A DNA stretch of 64,000 nucleotides from Firmicutes bacterium UBA6806. Its GTDB lineage: Bacteria > Bacillota > Clostridia > Peptostreptococcales > Acidaminobacteraceae. Within the stretch, counting starts at the first letter, position 1. Each line of letters starts with the position of its first letter. Shown here one piece after another: positions 26,723 to 35,262 of this stretch. The notes under the pieces were generated by a model that had not been told where the DNA came from, did no database searches, and saw only the letters and a program-made list of their open reading frames with translations. The translations under genes were made by a program, and so were the position numbers. The DNA lies in the NCBI GenBank assembly GCA_002452745.1, contig DKFC01000039.1, positions 7,012 through 71,011 of the forward strand, written 5' to 3'.

Positions 26723-27304
26723 CTAAACCAGCCCAGTAAAGCCCAAGAAAGCAATTGACATTAAACTCGCTGTAATCAATGCAATTGGAAATCCTTTAAA
26801 AGGCAACGGAACATCTGAAATTTCGATTTTTTCTCTTATACCTGCAAATAAAACAATGGCAAGTGAAAAACCGATAGCGGCAAAAAACGAATGGACAATT
26901 GTCTGAACCAAACCAAATTTGTATTGGATGTTCAAAAGTGCCAGACCTAAAACAGCACAGTTAGTGGTAATCAGCGGAAGAAATACGCCAAGAGCTTGAT
27001 AAAGTGTCGGACTCATCTTTTGAAGAACAATCTCGACAAATTGCACAAGCGATGCTATAACCAAAATAAATGCAGCTGTTTGCAAATATTCATAGTGAAG
27101 CGGTACCAATATAAAATACTGTACGAAGTATGTCAAAATACCTGCCAGTGTCATTACGAATGTAACAGCCATCCCCATGCCAAATGCAGTCTCAACTTGC
27201 TTTGAAACTCCGAGAAAAGGACATATCCCAAGAAATCTCGAAAGTACGAAGTTGTTTACGAGGATTGCACTGACCATTATTACAAATAAACTTGCATTTT
27301 CCAA
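26723..27304 (-). CDS. rnfA: Rnf complex membrane subunit A
   Basis: A 193-residue integral membrane protein with about six segments. The RnfA signature VNNFVLSRFLGICPFLGVSKQ is present, with the cysteine that with RnfE binds a membrane-embedded Fe-S centre. It lies 12 bases after rnfE and before rnfB. Confidence 0.96.
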   Translation of the reverse strand: MENASLFVIMVSAILVNNFVLSRFLGICPFLGVSKQVETAFGMGMAVTFVMTLAGILTYFVQYFILVPLHYEYLQTAAFILVIASLVQFVEIVLQKMSPTLYQALGVFLPLITTNCAVLGLALLNIQYKFGLVQTIVHSFFAAIGFSLAIVLFAGIREKIEISDVPLPFKGFPIALITASLMSIAFLGFTGLV

Positions 27305-27316
27305 AACAACCCCTCC

Positions 27317-27910
27317 TTATTCAGCTCTCTTCATTTGAAAATGATTGTAAATCGCCAACAGAATCCCAAGCGCCAAGAAAGCACCTGGAGGTAAAATCAT
27401 GATAAGAGCAGGTTTATAAGAAGCACCTAAAATAGAAATGCCGAAAATACTTCCGTTTCCGAAAAGTTCTCTAACACTGCCTAAGATTGTAAGTGCTAAA
27501 GTAAAACCTAAGCCCATGCCAATACCATCCAACATTGAATCAAGAACGCCATTTTTTGATGCAAATGACTCAGCTCTTGCCAAGATGATACAGTTAACAA
27601 CAATCAGTGGAATAAACAATCCGAGTGCACTGAATAAAGCGGGCACAAAGGCTTCCATCATCATGCCTACGATGGTAACAAAGCTGGCGATAACGACGAT
27701 AAAAGCCGGGATTCTGACTTTTGATGGAATTACATTTCTGAGGAGTGCAATGGCGACGTTTGAGCACAGTAAAACCGCAGTCGTTGCAAGTCCCATTCCG
27801 ACACCGTTAATTGCAGATGTGGTAACTGCAAGTGTTGGACACATCCCTAGCAATTGAACAAAAATTGGATTCTCTTTAAATAGACCATTTGTTAAATTCT
27901 TAATATTCAT
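27317..27910 (-). CDS. rnfE: Rnf complex membrane subunit E
   Basis: RnfE pairs with RnfA in the membrane core. The N-terminal NGLFKENPIFVQLLGMCPTLAVTTS signature is intact and six membrane segments follow. A GTG at 27913 directly precedes ATG 27910; the latter is better placed from the AGGGGG site. The product has 197 residues. Confidence 0.95.
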   Translation of the reverse strand: MNIKNLTNGLFKENPIFVQLLGMCPTLAVTTSAINGVGMGLATTAVLLCSNVAIALLRNVIPSKVRIPAFIVVIASFVTIVGMMMEAFVPALFSALGLFIPLIVVNCIILARAESFASKNGVLDSMLDGIGMGLGFTLALTILGSVRELFGNGSIFGISILGASYKPALIMILPPGAFLALGILLAIYNHFQMKRAE

Positions 27911-27921
27911 CACTGTACCCC

Positions 27922-28500
27922 CTAATTCCCGATGACATCGTGATAAGCATCAATAGAAGCATTGACACCACTTGTTATAGCCGCCGAAGAAATGGTTGCA
28001 CCTGTAATTGCTTGAATATCTGTATCTGTAGGGTTTGATTTTGCAACCCCTATAGGGCCATCAGCAGATTTTCCGTTGTATTGCTCATAGAATCCCGGTT
28101 CTTTTGCTCTTGCACCAAGTCCCGGTGTCTCTTGATGATTTCCCATTCTCATGCCCGTTACAACGCCTTCTACGTTGATACCAGTAACGACTTCAACAGG
28201 ACCGCCAAATCCAACAGGCAGTGACTTGAAAACGTACCCGACAATATTGTCACTGTCATCATAACCAACGTACACCTCTGAAACAGGTGCATATTTATCT
28301 TTAATCACTGCTACTTTTGCTTCATCTAAATCTTTAAAACTTGTTGCAACAGGTAAAACAGCTGCCTTTGCGGCATCATTTGCAAGTTGTCTTTGAAACG
28401 CTATCTGATCTTTTGTGACCTCATTTGTCATAGCCAACGCAAAAGCTGCCACTGCGCAGATAATCAACAGTATAATTCCGGTTTTTAAAATATCTCTCAT
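27922..28500 (-). CDS. rnfG: Rnf complex subunit G, covalent FMN protein
   Basis: RnfG has one N-terminal membrane segment and an extracytoplasmic FMN_bind domain. The flavinylation motif is ITGATISS near residues 165-172, where ApbE attaches FMN to Thr. The start overlaps the rnfD stop by one base (TAATG). Length is 192 residues. Confidence 0.95.
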   Translation of the reverse strand: MRDILKTGIILLIICAVAAFALAMTNEVTKDQIAFQRQLANDAAKAAVLPVATSFKDLDEAKVAVIKDKYAPVSEVYVGYDDSDNIVGYVFKSLPVGFGGPVEVVTGINVEGVVTGMRMGNHQETPGLGARAKEPGFYEQYNGKSADGPIGVAKSNPTDTDIQAITGATISSAAITSGVNASIDAYHDVIGN

Positions 28501-29435
28501 TATTTAGCACCTCCAAAAACACGAGGTTGAGTGTACTTATCAATTAATGGCGCTGCTACATTCATCAGCAATATTGAATAAGAAACCCCTTCCGGATATC
28601 CACCATACAATCTGATAATAGTCGTCAAAAGACCGCAACCCACTGCATAGATAACTTGTCCTCTAGCCGTAATTGGCGACGACGCATAATCTGTTGCCAT
28701 GAACACAGCACCAAGCACTAAACCACCTGCTAAAACGCTAAAAATTGTATACTGAATATCAAATCCACCTAAGAGGAACGTTAAAACAGCAACAGTTCCC
28801 ATATATATAAGTGGAATTCTAACACTAATAACTTGTCTATAAACCAGATAAGCACCGCCCAAGAGCAACAGTAAAGCTGAAGTTTCACCGATACAGCCGC
28901 CTATGCTTCCCATAAGCGCCTCGCCGATACCTGGCAATTGAATGTCCAAGCCCTCTTTAATGATGCCAAGAGGTGTCGCTGTGGAAACGGCATCTGCCTT
29001 TACAGCCACCCAAGTTGTCATCTGAACTGGCCAAGATGCAACGAGCATTGCCCTTGCAGCAAGAGCAGGGTTCATCCAGTTATGACCAAGACCGCCAAAT
29101 GCTTGTTTTACAATCCCGATAGCAAAGATACTACCCACGACAGGAATCCAAAATGGCACGGTTGAAGGCAAGTTCATCCCGAGCAATAATCCTGTGACCA
29201 CTGCACTGAAATCTGAAACTGTAATTGGTACTTTTCTTACCTTTTGAATAATATACTCTGTTGCAACAGCTGATAGCACCGAAATAACCAAGACAATCAG
29301 CGCGCTCATACCAAAATTGTATACGCCGTAAGCCGCCGCGGGTAAAAGTGCTATAGCAACATCCCTCATAATTTTTTGTGTCGTATCATTCGCACGAATA
29401 TGAGGTGATGAAGAAACTTTTAATCTTGCTTCCAT
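28500..29435 (-). CDS. rnfD: Rnf complex subunit D, covalent FMN membrane protein
   Basis: RnfD is a membrane protein of about nine segments. The covalent FMN site is in VSTATPLG near residue 160. RnfD and RnfG flavins form the path across the membrane that couples electron flow to Na+ or H+ export. Length is 311 residues; the ribosome site is AGGGGGAGGA. Confidence 0.95.
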   Translation of the reverse strand: MEARLKVSSSPHIRANDTTQKIMRDVAIALLPAAAYGVYNFGMSALIVLVISVLSAVATEYIIQKVRKVPITVSDFSAVVTGLLLGMNLPSTVPFWIPVVGSIFAIGIVKQAFGGLGHNWMNPALAARAMLVASWPVQMTTWVAVKADAVSTATPLGIIKEGLDIQLPGIGEALMGSIGGCIGETSALLLLLGGAYLVYRQVISVRIPLIYMGTVAVLTFLLGGFDIQYTIFSVLAGGLVLGAVFMATDYASSPITARGQVIYAVGCGLLTTIIRLYGGYPEGVSYSILLMNVAAPLIDKYTQPRVFGGAK

Positions 29436-29447
29436 TTTATCCTCCCC

Positions 29448-30761
29448 CTACTTTTTCTTTCTAGCGATTATTTCACGTTTTGCCACTCTAATAGATGCGA
29501 GCAAAGGTCGCTTAGAAGGACATACGAACGAACACGATCCACATTCGATGCAATCAAGTGCTTTATACGCAGCTGCTTTGTCATAATTATGAAGCAGTGT
29601 GTACGCACTGATTTGGATTGGCTCAAGAAATGCTGGACACACGCTGACGCATTTCCCGCATTTAATACACGCCGTTGCTTCTGGAATTTTTGCTTCTTCT
29701 TTTGTGAAGACCAAAACACCAGAAGTATTTTTCATAGCTGGCAACTGATCGGTCATTTGAGCAACGCCCATCATCGGTCCACCGAGCAGTATTTTCTCAG
29801 GTGTTCCATTGTAGCCACCACTGAAGTCTATCAATTCTTTAAGAGAGGTTCCCACTTTAAAACGGATGTTTTTAGGGGTTTTAATAGCACCACCTGTAAC
29901 CGTACAGATTCTCTCTATAAGTGGCATCCCAGTTGTAAAGACATCTGCTATTGTAGCAGCTGTAGCAACATTGTTTACCACTACGCCTGCTTCCATTGGC
30001 AATCCGCCAGAAGGGACTTCTCTCTGTGTACATGCATAAATCAATTGCTTTTCAGCACCTTGAGGATACTTGGTTCTCAAAGCCACAACTTGGATTCCAG
30101 TTCCTTCCGCCGCCTTCTTCATCGTTTCAAGTGCATCTGGTTTGTTGTTTTCAATACCGATAAATCCAGTTGAAACATCCAGCGCCTTCATGATAATTTG
30201 AAGTCCGAGCACTACTTTTTTTGGAGACTCAAGCATTAACCTATGGTCGCATGTGAGGTATGGCTCACATTCTGCGCCGTTTAAGATAACCGTGTCAATT
30301 TTTTTCTCCGGTGGCGGAGATAATTTGACATGTGTCGGGAAGCCTGCTCCTCCCATACCCACTAAACCTGCATCTTTGATGATATCAATAATTTCCTTAT
30401 TGGATAACGTCTTGTAATCAGGTTTGGGTTTTACCGTTTCATGTAAATCGTTTTTCATGTCGTTTTCAATGATGACGCAAACATCAAAGCCATATGCTGT
30501 ATTCATGCGTTTCACATCCACAACTGTTCCCGAAACAGAACTGTGGATGTTAGCAGAAACAAACGACCCCGCCTTTCCGATCAATTGTCCGACCTTTACA
30601 TGTTCTCCTTTTTCAACAACTGGTTCGCATGGCGCACCAATATGTTGCCTCAATGGAATTTCTACTATCTTGGGCTCTAAGTAATCAACAATTGGAAGAT
30701 TCTCAGTTGATTTTTTAGAGTGCGGTGGGTGTATGCCACCTTTGAAGGATAGAAGACCCAT
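29448..30761 (-). CDS. rnfC: Rnf complex subunit C, NADH-side flavoprotein
   Basis: RnfC holds the NAD(H) and FMN site. It has a glycine-rich NADH-binding region (GLVGMGGAGFPTHVKLSPP, about residues 133-151) and two four-cysteine clusters, CIKCGKCVSVCP and CIECGSCSFVCP. The N-terminal GGIHPPHSKKST is characteristic. At 437 residues it is the short clostridial form. It is the first gene of rnfCDGEAB and has a promoter about 85 bases upstream. Confidence 0.97.
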   Translation of the reverse strand: MGLLSFKGGIHPPHSKKSTENLPIVDYLEPKIVEIPLRQHIGAPCEPVVEKGEHVKVGQLIGKAGSFVSANIHSSVSGTVVDVKRMNTAYGFDVCVIIENDMKNDLHETVKPKPDYKTLSNKEIIDIIKDAGLVGMGGAGFPTHVKLSPPPEKKIDTVILNGAECEPYLTCDHRLMLESPKKVVLGLQIIMKALDVSTGFIGIENNKPDALETMKKAAEGTGIQVVALRTKYPQGAEKQLIYACTQREVPSGGLPMEAGVVVNNVATAATIADVFTTGMPLIERICTVTGGAIKTPKNIRFKVGTSLKELIDFSGGYNGTPEKILLGGPMMGVAQMTDQLPAMKNTSGVLVFTKEEAKIPEATACIKCGKCVSVCPAFLEPIQISAYTLLHNYDKAAAYKALDCIECGSCSFVCPSKRPLLASIRVAKREIIARKKK

Positions 30762-30845
30762 ATAATCTCACCCCTTAACAAAGATTTTTGTAACTTTATA
30801 TACAAAGAAATTATACTGTATACAATTTCTTTAATACCACTAACA

Positions 30846-30874
30846 ATTTTACTATAAAACACTGTATAGGTCAA
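30846..30874 (-). promoter_or_regulatory. Promoter of the rnf operon
   Basis: The minus strand has TTGACC, 17 bases, TAAAAT. The start site would give a leader of about 75 bases before rnfC. Confidence 0.6.
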
Positions 30875-31153
30875 TGCTTCAGAGCTTGAAATAACTTATT
30901 TCCGAAAACCCTACAAGTTAATATTTTAGCAATCTTTTTGAGCTAGAAATTTTTGACTATTCAAGATAACTGAATATAAATACAACAGTTACTTATTGAA
31001 ATTACTCATAGTTAAAAGAATATCTATTGATTTTGCATATACACACTTTGTATAAAACCCTCTTTTTTTTAATGTCTCCCCCTATTTTAACACACTTTTT
31101 TAGAATTATTGTTAATCTTGTATCAAAAGATTTTATATAAAATAATCTGCATT

Positions 31154-31203
31154 AAAAAAAACGCCATTGGCATTGGCTCTTAAGCCCTATACCCATGACG
31201 TTT
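31154..31203 (-). terminator. Terminator after cheY
   Basis: The minus strand has AAACGTCAT and ATGGCGTTT arms (one G-U pair) around a long loop with an inner stem, then a run of eight T. Confidence 0.75.
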
Positions 31204-31260
31204 GATGCTTTTTATTGACAAATCCTTTAGATTATTATTTCCGACTCATTTTAACCCCAG

Positions 31261-31623
31261 CTACCCGATGAGTTTCTGAACTTCTGCAACGACCTTTTCA
31301 GCCACGAATGGTTTGACGATAAACCCTTTAGCGCCTGCTTTTACAGAGTCTATAACCATTCCTTCCTGCCCCATAGCACTGCACATTAGTATTTTGGCAT
31401 CTGGAAACTCAGCAGTAATCATGCGCACGCCTTCAATTCCGTTTACATCTGGCATTGTAATGTCCATTGTAACAAGGTCTGGTTTGCATTCCTTGTACTT
31501 GTTGTATGCTTCCTGTCCATTTCCAGCTTCTGCAACCACCTCATACCCAGCTTTTTGAAGAATATCGCTCATGAGCTTTCTCATAAACATGGCATCATCC
31601 ACAATTAATATTTTCTTCGACAT
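31261..31623 (-). CDS. cheY: CheY-like single-domain response regulator
   Basis: The 120-residue protein is only a receiver domain. The acidic pair is Asp9/Asp10, the phosphoacceptor is Asp54 (TMDITMPD), and the switch residues are in CSAMG and VKPF. This pattern is closest to chemotaxis CheY of Clostridia, which binds the flagellar switch. No other chemotaxis gene is nearby, so the partner kinase is encoded elsewhere. Confidence 0.88.
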   Translation of the reverse strand: MSKKILIVDDAMFMRKLMSDILQKAGYEVVAEAGNGQEAYNKYKECKPDLVTMDITMPDVNGIEGVRMITAEFPDAKILMCSAMGQEGMVIDSVKAGAKGFIVKPFVAEKVVAEVQKLIG

Positions 31624-31673
31624 TTGTGTCCCCTCTCTTTATCTCAACGTAAACTAGTACTTATGACCTAATG

Positions 31674-32384
31674 TTAAAACAAATTTATTATACCCATTAT
31701 CACTAACAAATACAATACCATTTGCCTAAATTTGTTCTCATCAATTTTATTCCCAATTTTAACGCCGATAAACGTACCAATTAGTAAAAAAGGTATAATC
31801 GGAGAATATTTTGAAGCAAAGTCTATCGTGAGCAATCCCTTCGAAAAAAAGACCCCATATGTCACGATATTATAGAGCACAAACAATGTCGTCAGACTCG
31901 CCCTAAAATCATCTCTGTTCTTTTCGTCATTTGACAGCAAGATCACAATAGGTGGGCCACTTAGGGAAACTGATCCATTTAACAAGCCGCTTAGAATTCC
32001 AGTTACTGCATACGACAGGTTCTTGTTCTTAATTCGAATCTTAAACCCTCCTATCATCATAACCGCAACGACGATTAAAAAGAGACTGACACTCCTTTTT
32101 AAAATTGGCTCTTCCACAAACAACAGCAATTTTACGCCAAGGGGAATACAAATGACACCGGAGACAAACAGAATTAAGATATCTTTGAAATTGGGAAGTC
32201 GTTTTAGTTGAACTAATATGATCAAATTTAAAATCAAACTCAGCCCGACCAACAGCGGCACAATTTCCTTTAGCGGCAAAATCAATCCCAAAAGAGGTAA
32301 AGCCACCAAAGAAAAGCCAAAACTAGTAGCACCTTGAACAATAGATGCCCCCATAATGATTGATACGATTAATATAAATTGCAT
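31674..32384 (-). CDS. TauE/SafE family membrane permease
   Basis: A protein of about 236 residues with seven or eight membrane segments and the family pattern of two related halves (GATSFGFSLVALPLLGLILP; LLNGSVSLSGPPIVILL). Members export or import sulfonates, sulfite or other small anions; the substrate here is unknown. ATG 32384 follows ATAGGGGGAAA, better than the GTG six codons upstream. It lies 50 bases upstream of cheY. Confidence 0.85.
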   Translation of the reverse strand: MQFILIVSIIMGASIVQGATSFGFSLVALPLLGLILPLKEIVPLLVGLSLILNLIILVQLKRLPNFKDILILFVSGVICIPLGVKLLLFVEEPILKRSVSLFLIVVAVMMIGGFKIRIKNKNLSYAVTGILSGLLNGSVSLSGPPIVILLSNDEKNRDDFRASLTTLFVLYNIVTYGVFFSKGLLTIDFASKYSPIIPFLLIGTFIGVKIGNKIDENKFRQMVLYLLVIMGIINLF

Positions 32385-32612
32385 TTTTCCCCCTATTTTC
32401 ACCCACTTGATGATTAAAATTCACATTTCAAACCATTTATCTTAATTATTTTAGCATTCTGGAGTGCGCCTGTAAAAACATTTTGAGACATTTCGATTCT
32501 CAATTTAAAAGTTTATATATTCTGACAACTTCTGAACCTGTTGGAATAAGCGGGCTTATTTTTTGCATTTGGTCAAAGGCCTTGGAATTGCAATTTTTTT
32601 CTTTAAATTCTA

Positions 32613-32641
32613 TTGACTTTATGAGGTAATGTCACTATAAT
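32613..32641 (+). promoter_or_regulatory. Promoter of tRNA-Leu(GAG)
   Basis: TTGACT, 17 bases, TATAAT lies 13 bases before the tRNA. It is a near-perfect housekeeping promoter. Confidence 0.85.
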
Positions 32642-32654
32642 AAAAAAGCAACGT

Positions 32655-32740
32655 GCGGATGTGGTGGAACTGGCAGACACGCTATCTTGAGGGGGTAGTG
32701 AGCATCGCTTGTGCGGGTTCGAATCCCGCCATCCGCACCA
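32655..32740 (+). tRNA. tRNA-Leu, anticodon GAG
   Basis: The 86-base gene folds as a class II tRNA: acceptor GCGGATG / CATCCGC, anticodon arm CTATC-TTGAGGG-GGTAG with GAG at 32689-32691, a long variable arm, the T loop GGTTCGAATCC, and an encoded CCA. It reads CUC/CUU. It has its own promoter and terminator. Confidence 0.95.
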
Positions 32741-32750
32741 CTAATAAAAA

Positions 32751-32787
32751 GGAATCTTCTGATTTAAATCGGAAGGTTCTTTTTTTT
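32751..32787 (+). terminator. Terminator of tRNA-Leu(GAG)
   Basis: GGAATCTTCTGA - TTTAAA - TCGGAAGGTTCT pairs over 12 positions with some G-U, followed by seven T. Confidence 0.85.
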
Positions 32788-32874
32788 ATTAAAATCCCAT
32801 GACACTCCTCTTTGTAGATATGGCTAGTGAAAGTCGTTCTCCGTTCCTTGCCTTTTTTTTGAGCAATACGCCCA

Positions 32875-32901
32875 TAAAAAAAAGGTCCGCATAAGCGAAC
32901 C
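32875..32901 (-). terminator. Terminator after the TetR-type gene
   Basis: The minus strand has GGTTCGC - TTAT - GCGGACC and then nine T, about 30 bases after the TetR-type stop. Confidence 0.8.
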
Positions 32902-32931
32902 CCAATTTCATACATATACCAAAGTTTCAAT

Positions 32932-33504
32932 TTATAGAGATTGTTTCGATTCAAAACTCTCAAGCGCCTTTCTAAAGTTCCCCTCCATGATAGTGGATAG
33001 ATGCTCTATAATTCGCTCAGGACGCTCTTTCATGCCATGATGCATCCATTGAATCACAAGACCCGTAAAAGCATGCGTATAATAATCTGCCGTGAAATTC
33101 AATGCCTCATCGTCCACACAATACTGTGGTGACACCTCAATAAGTACATCCATTAGCAATTTTCTAGTTGCAGAAAATATAAAATAGTCCAAATGGTTTC
33201 TACCAAGGGAATTTAATGTATTATAACAAAAGGACTTATTGGATTCAATATACTTAAAAATCCTAAGAAACCCCTCCTGCCAAGTATCGTAACTCTTGTA
33301 GTCCTCAATTCTTTCAAGCGCCTCATGAATATAAATCCACTCCACTAGTTCATACAAATCGTGAAAATGGTAATAAAACGTTTGACGATTGACACCATTC
33401 ATCGTCACAAGTTCAGTCACTGAAATCTTGTTAAGCGGTTTTTCTTTCATAAGTCGCTTCAAACTATTTGCAAAGGCTTTTTTCGTTAGATTTGCACTGG
33501 CCAT
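32932..33504 (-). CDS. TetR/AcrR family transcriptional regulator
   Basis: A 190-residue regulator with the N-terminal HTH (SVTELVTMNGVNRQTFYYHFHDLYELVEWIY, about residues 27-57) and a ligand domain of the DhaS-like TetR subgroup. It starts 13 bases after the nicotinate phosphoribosyltransferase stop and shares its operon. It may sense a metabolite linked to NAD salvage, but there is no direct evidence. Confidence 0.88.
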   Translation of the reverse strand: MASANLTKKAFANSLKRLMKEKPLNKISVTELVTMNGVNRQTFYYHFHDLYELVEWIYIHEALERIEDYKSYDTWQEGFLRIFKYIESNKSFCYNTLNSLGRNHLDYFIFSATRKLLMDVLIEVSPQYCVDDEALNFTADYYTHAFTGLVIQWMHHGMKERPERIIEHLSTIMEGNFRKALESFESKQSL

Positions 33505-33517
33505 CTCTCAAGACCAA

Positions 33518-34561
33518 TTACTTTAATTCTTGAACTCTCTGGAGTTTCGGATTTTCCACCATGCCTGGGATTCTCCCCCTCTTCGCAACTGGTTTTCCGT
33601 TGACTACCTTTATGTCCATGGTCATATCAATTGGAGATGCAGCAGAAATATAGCTGCCAACACCAAAAGAATCCGCTCCCGCTTCACTTAGGAGTCTAAT
33701 CTTTTCAGGATAGAGCCCGCCAGATACAAATATCTTTACTTCACTAAAACCCTCAACATCTAATTTTGCACGCATTTCACGAACTAGACCAGGGGTAACT
33801 CCGCCTCTTTCACTGGGCGTATCCAGCCTGACGCCGTACAATTTGCCATCTAACGCTCTGGCAATACGAAGTGCCTCTTCAACCTCATCTTTAAACGTAT
33901 CAATTAGCACGATTCGATTGTGATCTGCATCTGCTATTTCGTCGTATTTTTTTGCAACAGTCAACGTATCTCCTGCTATGAGCATTGCGCTATGAGGCAC
34001 TGTTCCGGAAGGTTTTATGCCACTTAGAAGGGCTGCTAAAATACAGCTTGCACCTCCTGCGCCGCCAATGACAGCCGCTCTCTCCATAACAGGCGCAACT
34101 GCCGGATGAACGTGTCTAGCACCAAAACAAAGGAAAAACTTATCCCCGCATGCCTCTTTTATCTCTTTTGAAGCAGTTGCCCAACCTGAGCTGCTCGCTA
34201 AAATCCCCAACATAGTGGTTTCAAAGATAGCAAAATCCCGATATTTCCCTTTGATTCTAATGACAGTATCTTTTTCAACAAATGATTCACCCTCTGGAAT
34301 AGCATCAATTTGCAGATTCTTTCCGTCTAATAAAGCCAACACTTCTTTAAGCCCGACAAATACACCGGGTTTTCTTGGAAATATCTCCGCAACAACCTCT
34401 GCATCTGCCAAATCCAGTTCATTTAATATGTCCAAAGTCCTCAAGAAGTAAACATCAGTTGTTAAACCATTAACAATTTCCTCGTGTGTCGCTGAAAAAG
34501 ACTTCCTATCCCCTGAAATTTGGATTTTATCTACATCAGCCAAACTCTTCATCTCATTCAT
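33518..34561 (-). CDS. Nicotinate phosphoribosyltransferase, short form
   Basis: This enzyme converts nicotinate and PRPP to nicotinate mononucleotide, feeding NadD. The 347-residue protein is the compact bacterial/archaeal type. Conserved segments are GARHVHPAVAPVMERAAVIGG, SGTVPHSAMLI, IDTFKDEVEEA and FVSGGLYPEKI. The distant relative quinolinate phosphoribosyltransferase is less likely given the GTVPHSA motif. It has its own promoter and an AGGAAGG site. Confidence 0.9.
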   Translation of the reverse strand: MNEMKSLADVDKIQISGDRKSFSATHEEIVNGLTTDVYFLRTLDILNELDLADAEVVAEIFPRKPGVFVGLKEVLALLDGKNLQIDAIPEGESFVEKDTVIRIKGKYRDFAIFETTMLGILASSSGWATASKEIKEACGDKFFLCFGARHVHPAVAPVMERAAVIGGAGGASCILAALLSGIKPSGTVPHSAMLIAGDTLTVAKKYDEIADADHNRIVLIDTFKDEVEEALRIARALDGKLYGVRLDTPSERGGVTPGLVREMRAKLDVEGFSEVKIFVSGGLYPEKIRLLSEAGADSFGVGSYISAASPIDMTMDIKVVNGKPVAKRGRIPGMVENPKLQRVQELK

Positions 34562-34595
34562 TTCAATAATACCTTCCTAAAAATTAGTCAATACC

Positions 34596-34624
34596 ATTAT
34601 AAACAATTTCCTATATAAGGGCAA
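34596..34624 (-). promoter_or_regulatory. Promoter of the nicotinate phosphoribosyltransferase-TetR unit
   Basis: The minus strand has TTGCCC, 17 bases, TATAAT, about 35 bases before the start codon and just after coaE. Confidence 0.65.
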
Positions 34625-34638
34625 CTTTCGTTAAATTT

Positions 34639-35262
34639 TTATCGCACCCTTAACTTTCCAACAGCTTCTTCAACTTGTTCTTTAAGAACCTCGAGACTGC
34701 TGTCATTATAAAAAACTCTCGTCGCAAATTTCTTTTTTTCATCAAGGGACATCTGAGCTGCTATTTTGACCCTAGCATAGTTCTCTTCCACTGAATCTCT
34801 CTCCATGATACGGGCCACCCTCAACGCCTCCGGTGCATAAACCACCCAAACCTCGTCAAACCGATCCATTCTGTTATTTTCAATCAAAAGCGGAATATCT
34901 GCAAATACCAGACTATATGCTTTTGAAAATTCGATATACTGTCTCTCCATCTCGTCGTATATGGCAGGGTGAAGGATATCGTTCAACTTCTGACGCTGAT
35001 TCGAATCATTAAATATAATTTCGCCAAGCCGTTCCCGATTGACATCCCCATTGGCCCTTAGAATCTCCACACCAAAAACCGTCACCGTATCAGCATAGGC
35101 CTTTGTCCCTCTGTCGAGGATTCTCCTTGCGATGATATCCGCATCTATAAGCGGATACCCCATCGACTTTATAAAACTGGACACAGCGCTCTTGCCACTG
35201 CCAATCCCACCAGTAATTCCAATATATAAGCATTTTTTATCTGTGTTCATGTTATTTTGCAT
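34639..35262 (-). CDS. coaE: Dephospho-CoA kinase
   Basis: CoaE phosphorylates the ribose of dephospho-CoA in the last step of CoA synthesis. The P-loop GITGGIGSGKS and the LIDADIIAR and FADIPLLIEN motifs are present. The ATG at 35262 overlaps the end of polA by 11 bases and has GGAGAT upstream; ATG 35250 is a weaker option. It has 207 residues. Following polA is a common Firmicute arrangement. Confidence 0.95.
   Translation of the reverse strand: MQNNMNTDKKCLYIGITGGIGSGKSAVSSFIKSMGYPLIDADIIARRILDRGTKAYADTVTVFGVEILRANGDVNRERLGEIIFNDSNQRQKLNDILHPAIYDEMERQYIEFSKAYSLVFADIPLLIENNRMDRFDEVWVVYAPEALRVARIMERDSVEENYARVKIAAQMSLDEKKKFATRVFYNDSSLEVLKEQVEEAVGKLRVR

Larger units (their letters stand above)
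30775..31258. other. Gene-free AT-rich interval between rnfC and cheY
   Basis: About 480 bases hold no credible coding frame. The right part contains the cheY terminator and the left part the rnf promoter. Between them (about 30880-31150) is AT-rich sequence with a plus-strand promoter-like TTGACT / TATAAA pair (16-base spacing, near 30952-30980) but no recognised RNA. Confidence 0.6.

Noticed and set aside
29589..30173. Plus-strand frame of 194 codons
   Set aside because: It is antisense to rnfC; the rnfC frame has the Fe-S and NADH motifs.
31261..31623. A chemotaxis operon
   Set aside because: Only cheY is present; neighbours are a permease and the rnf operon.
32682..32963. Minus-strand reading frame ending MAGFEPAQAMLTTPSR
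   Set aside because: It is the antisense of the tRNA-Leu gene and its terminator; such peptides are common false calls over tRNA genes.
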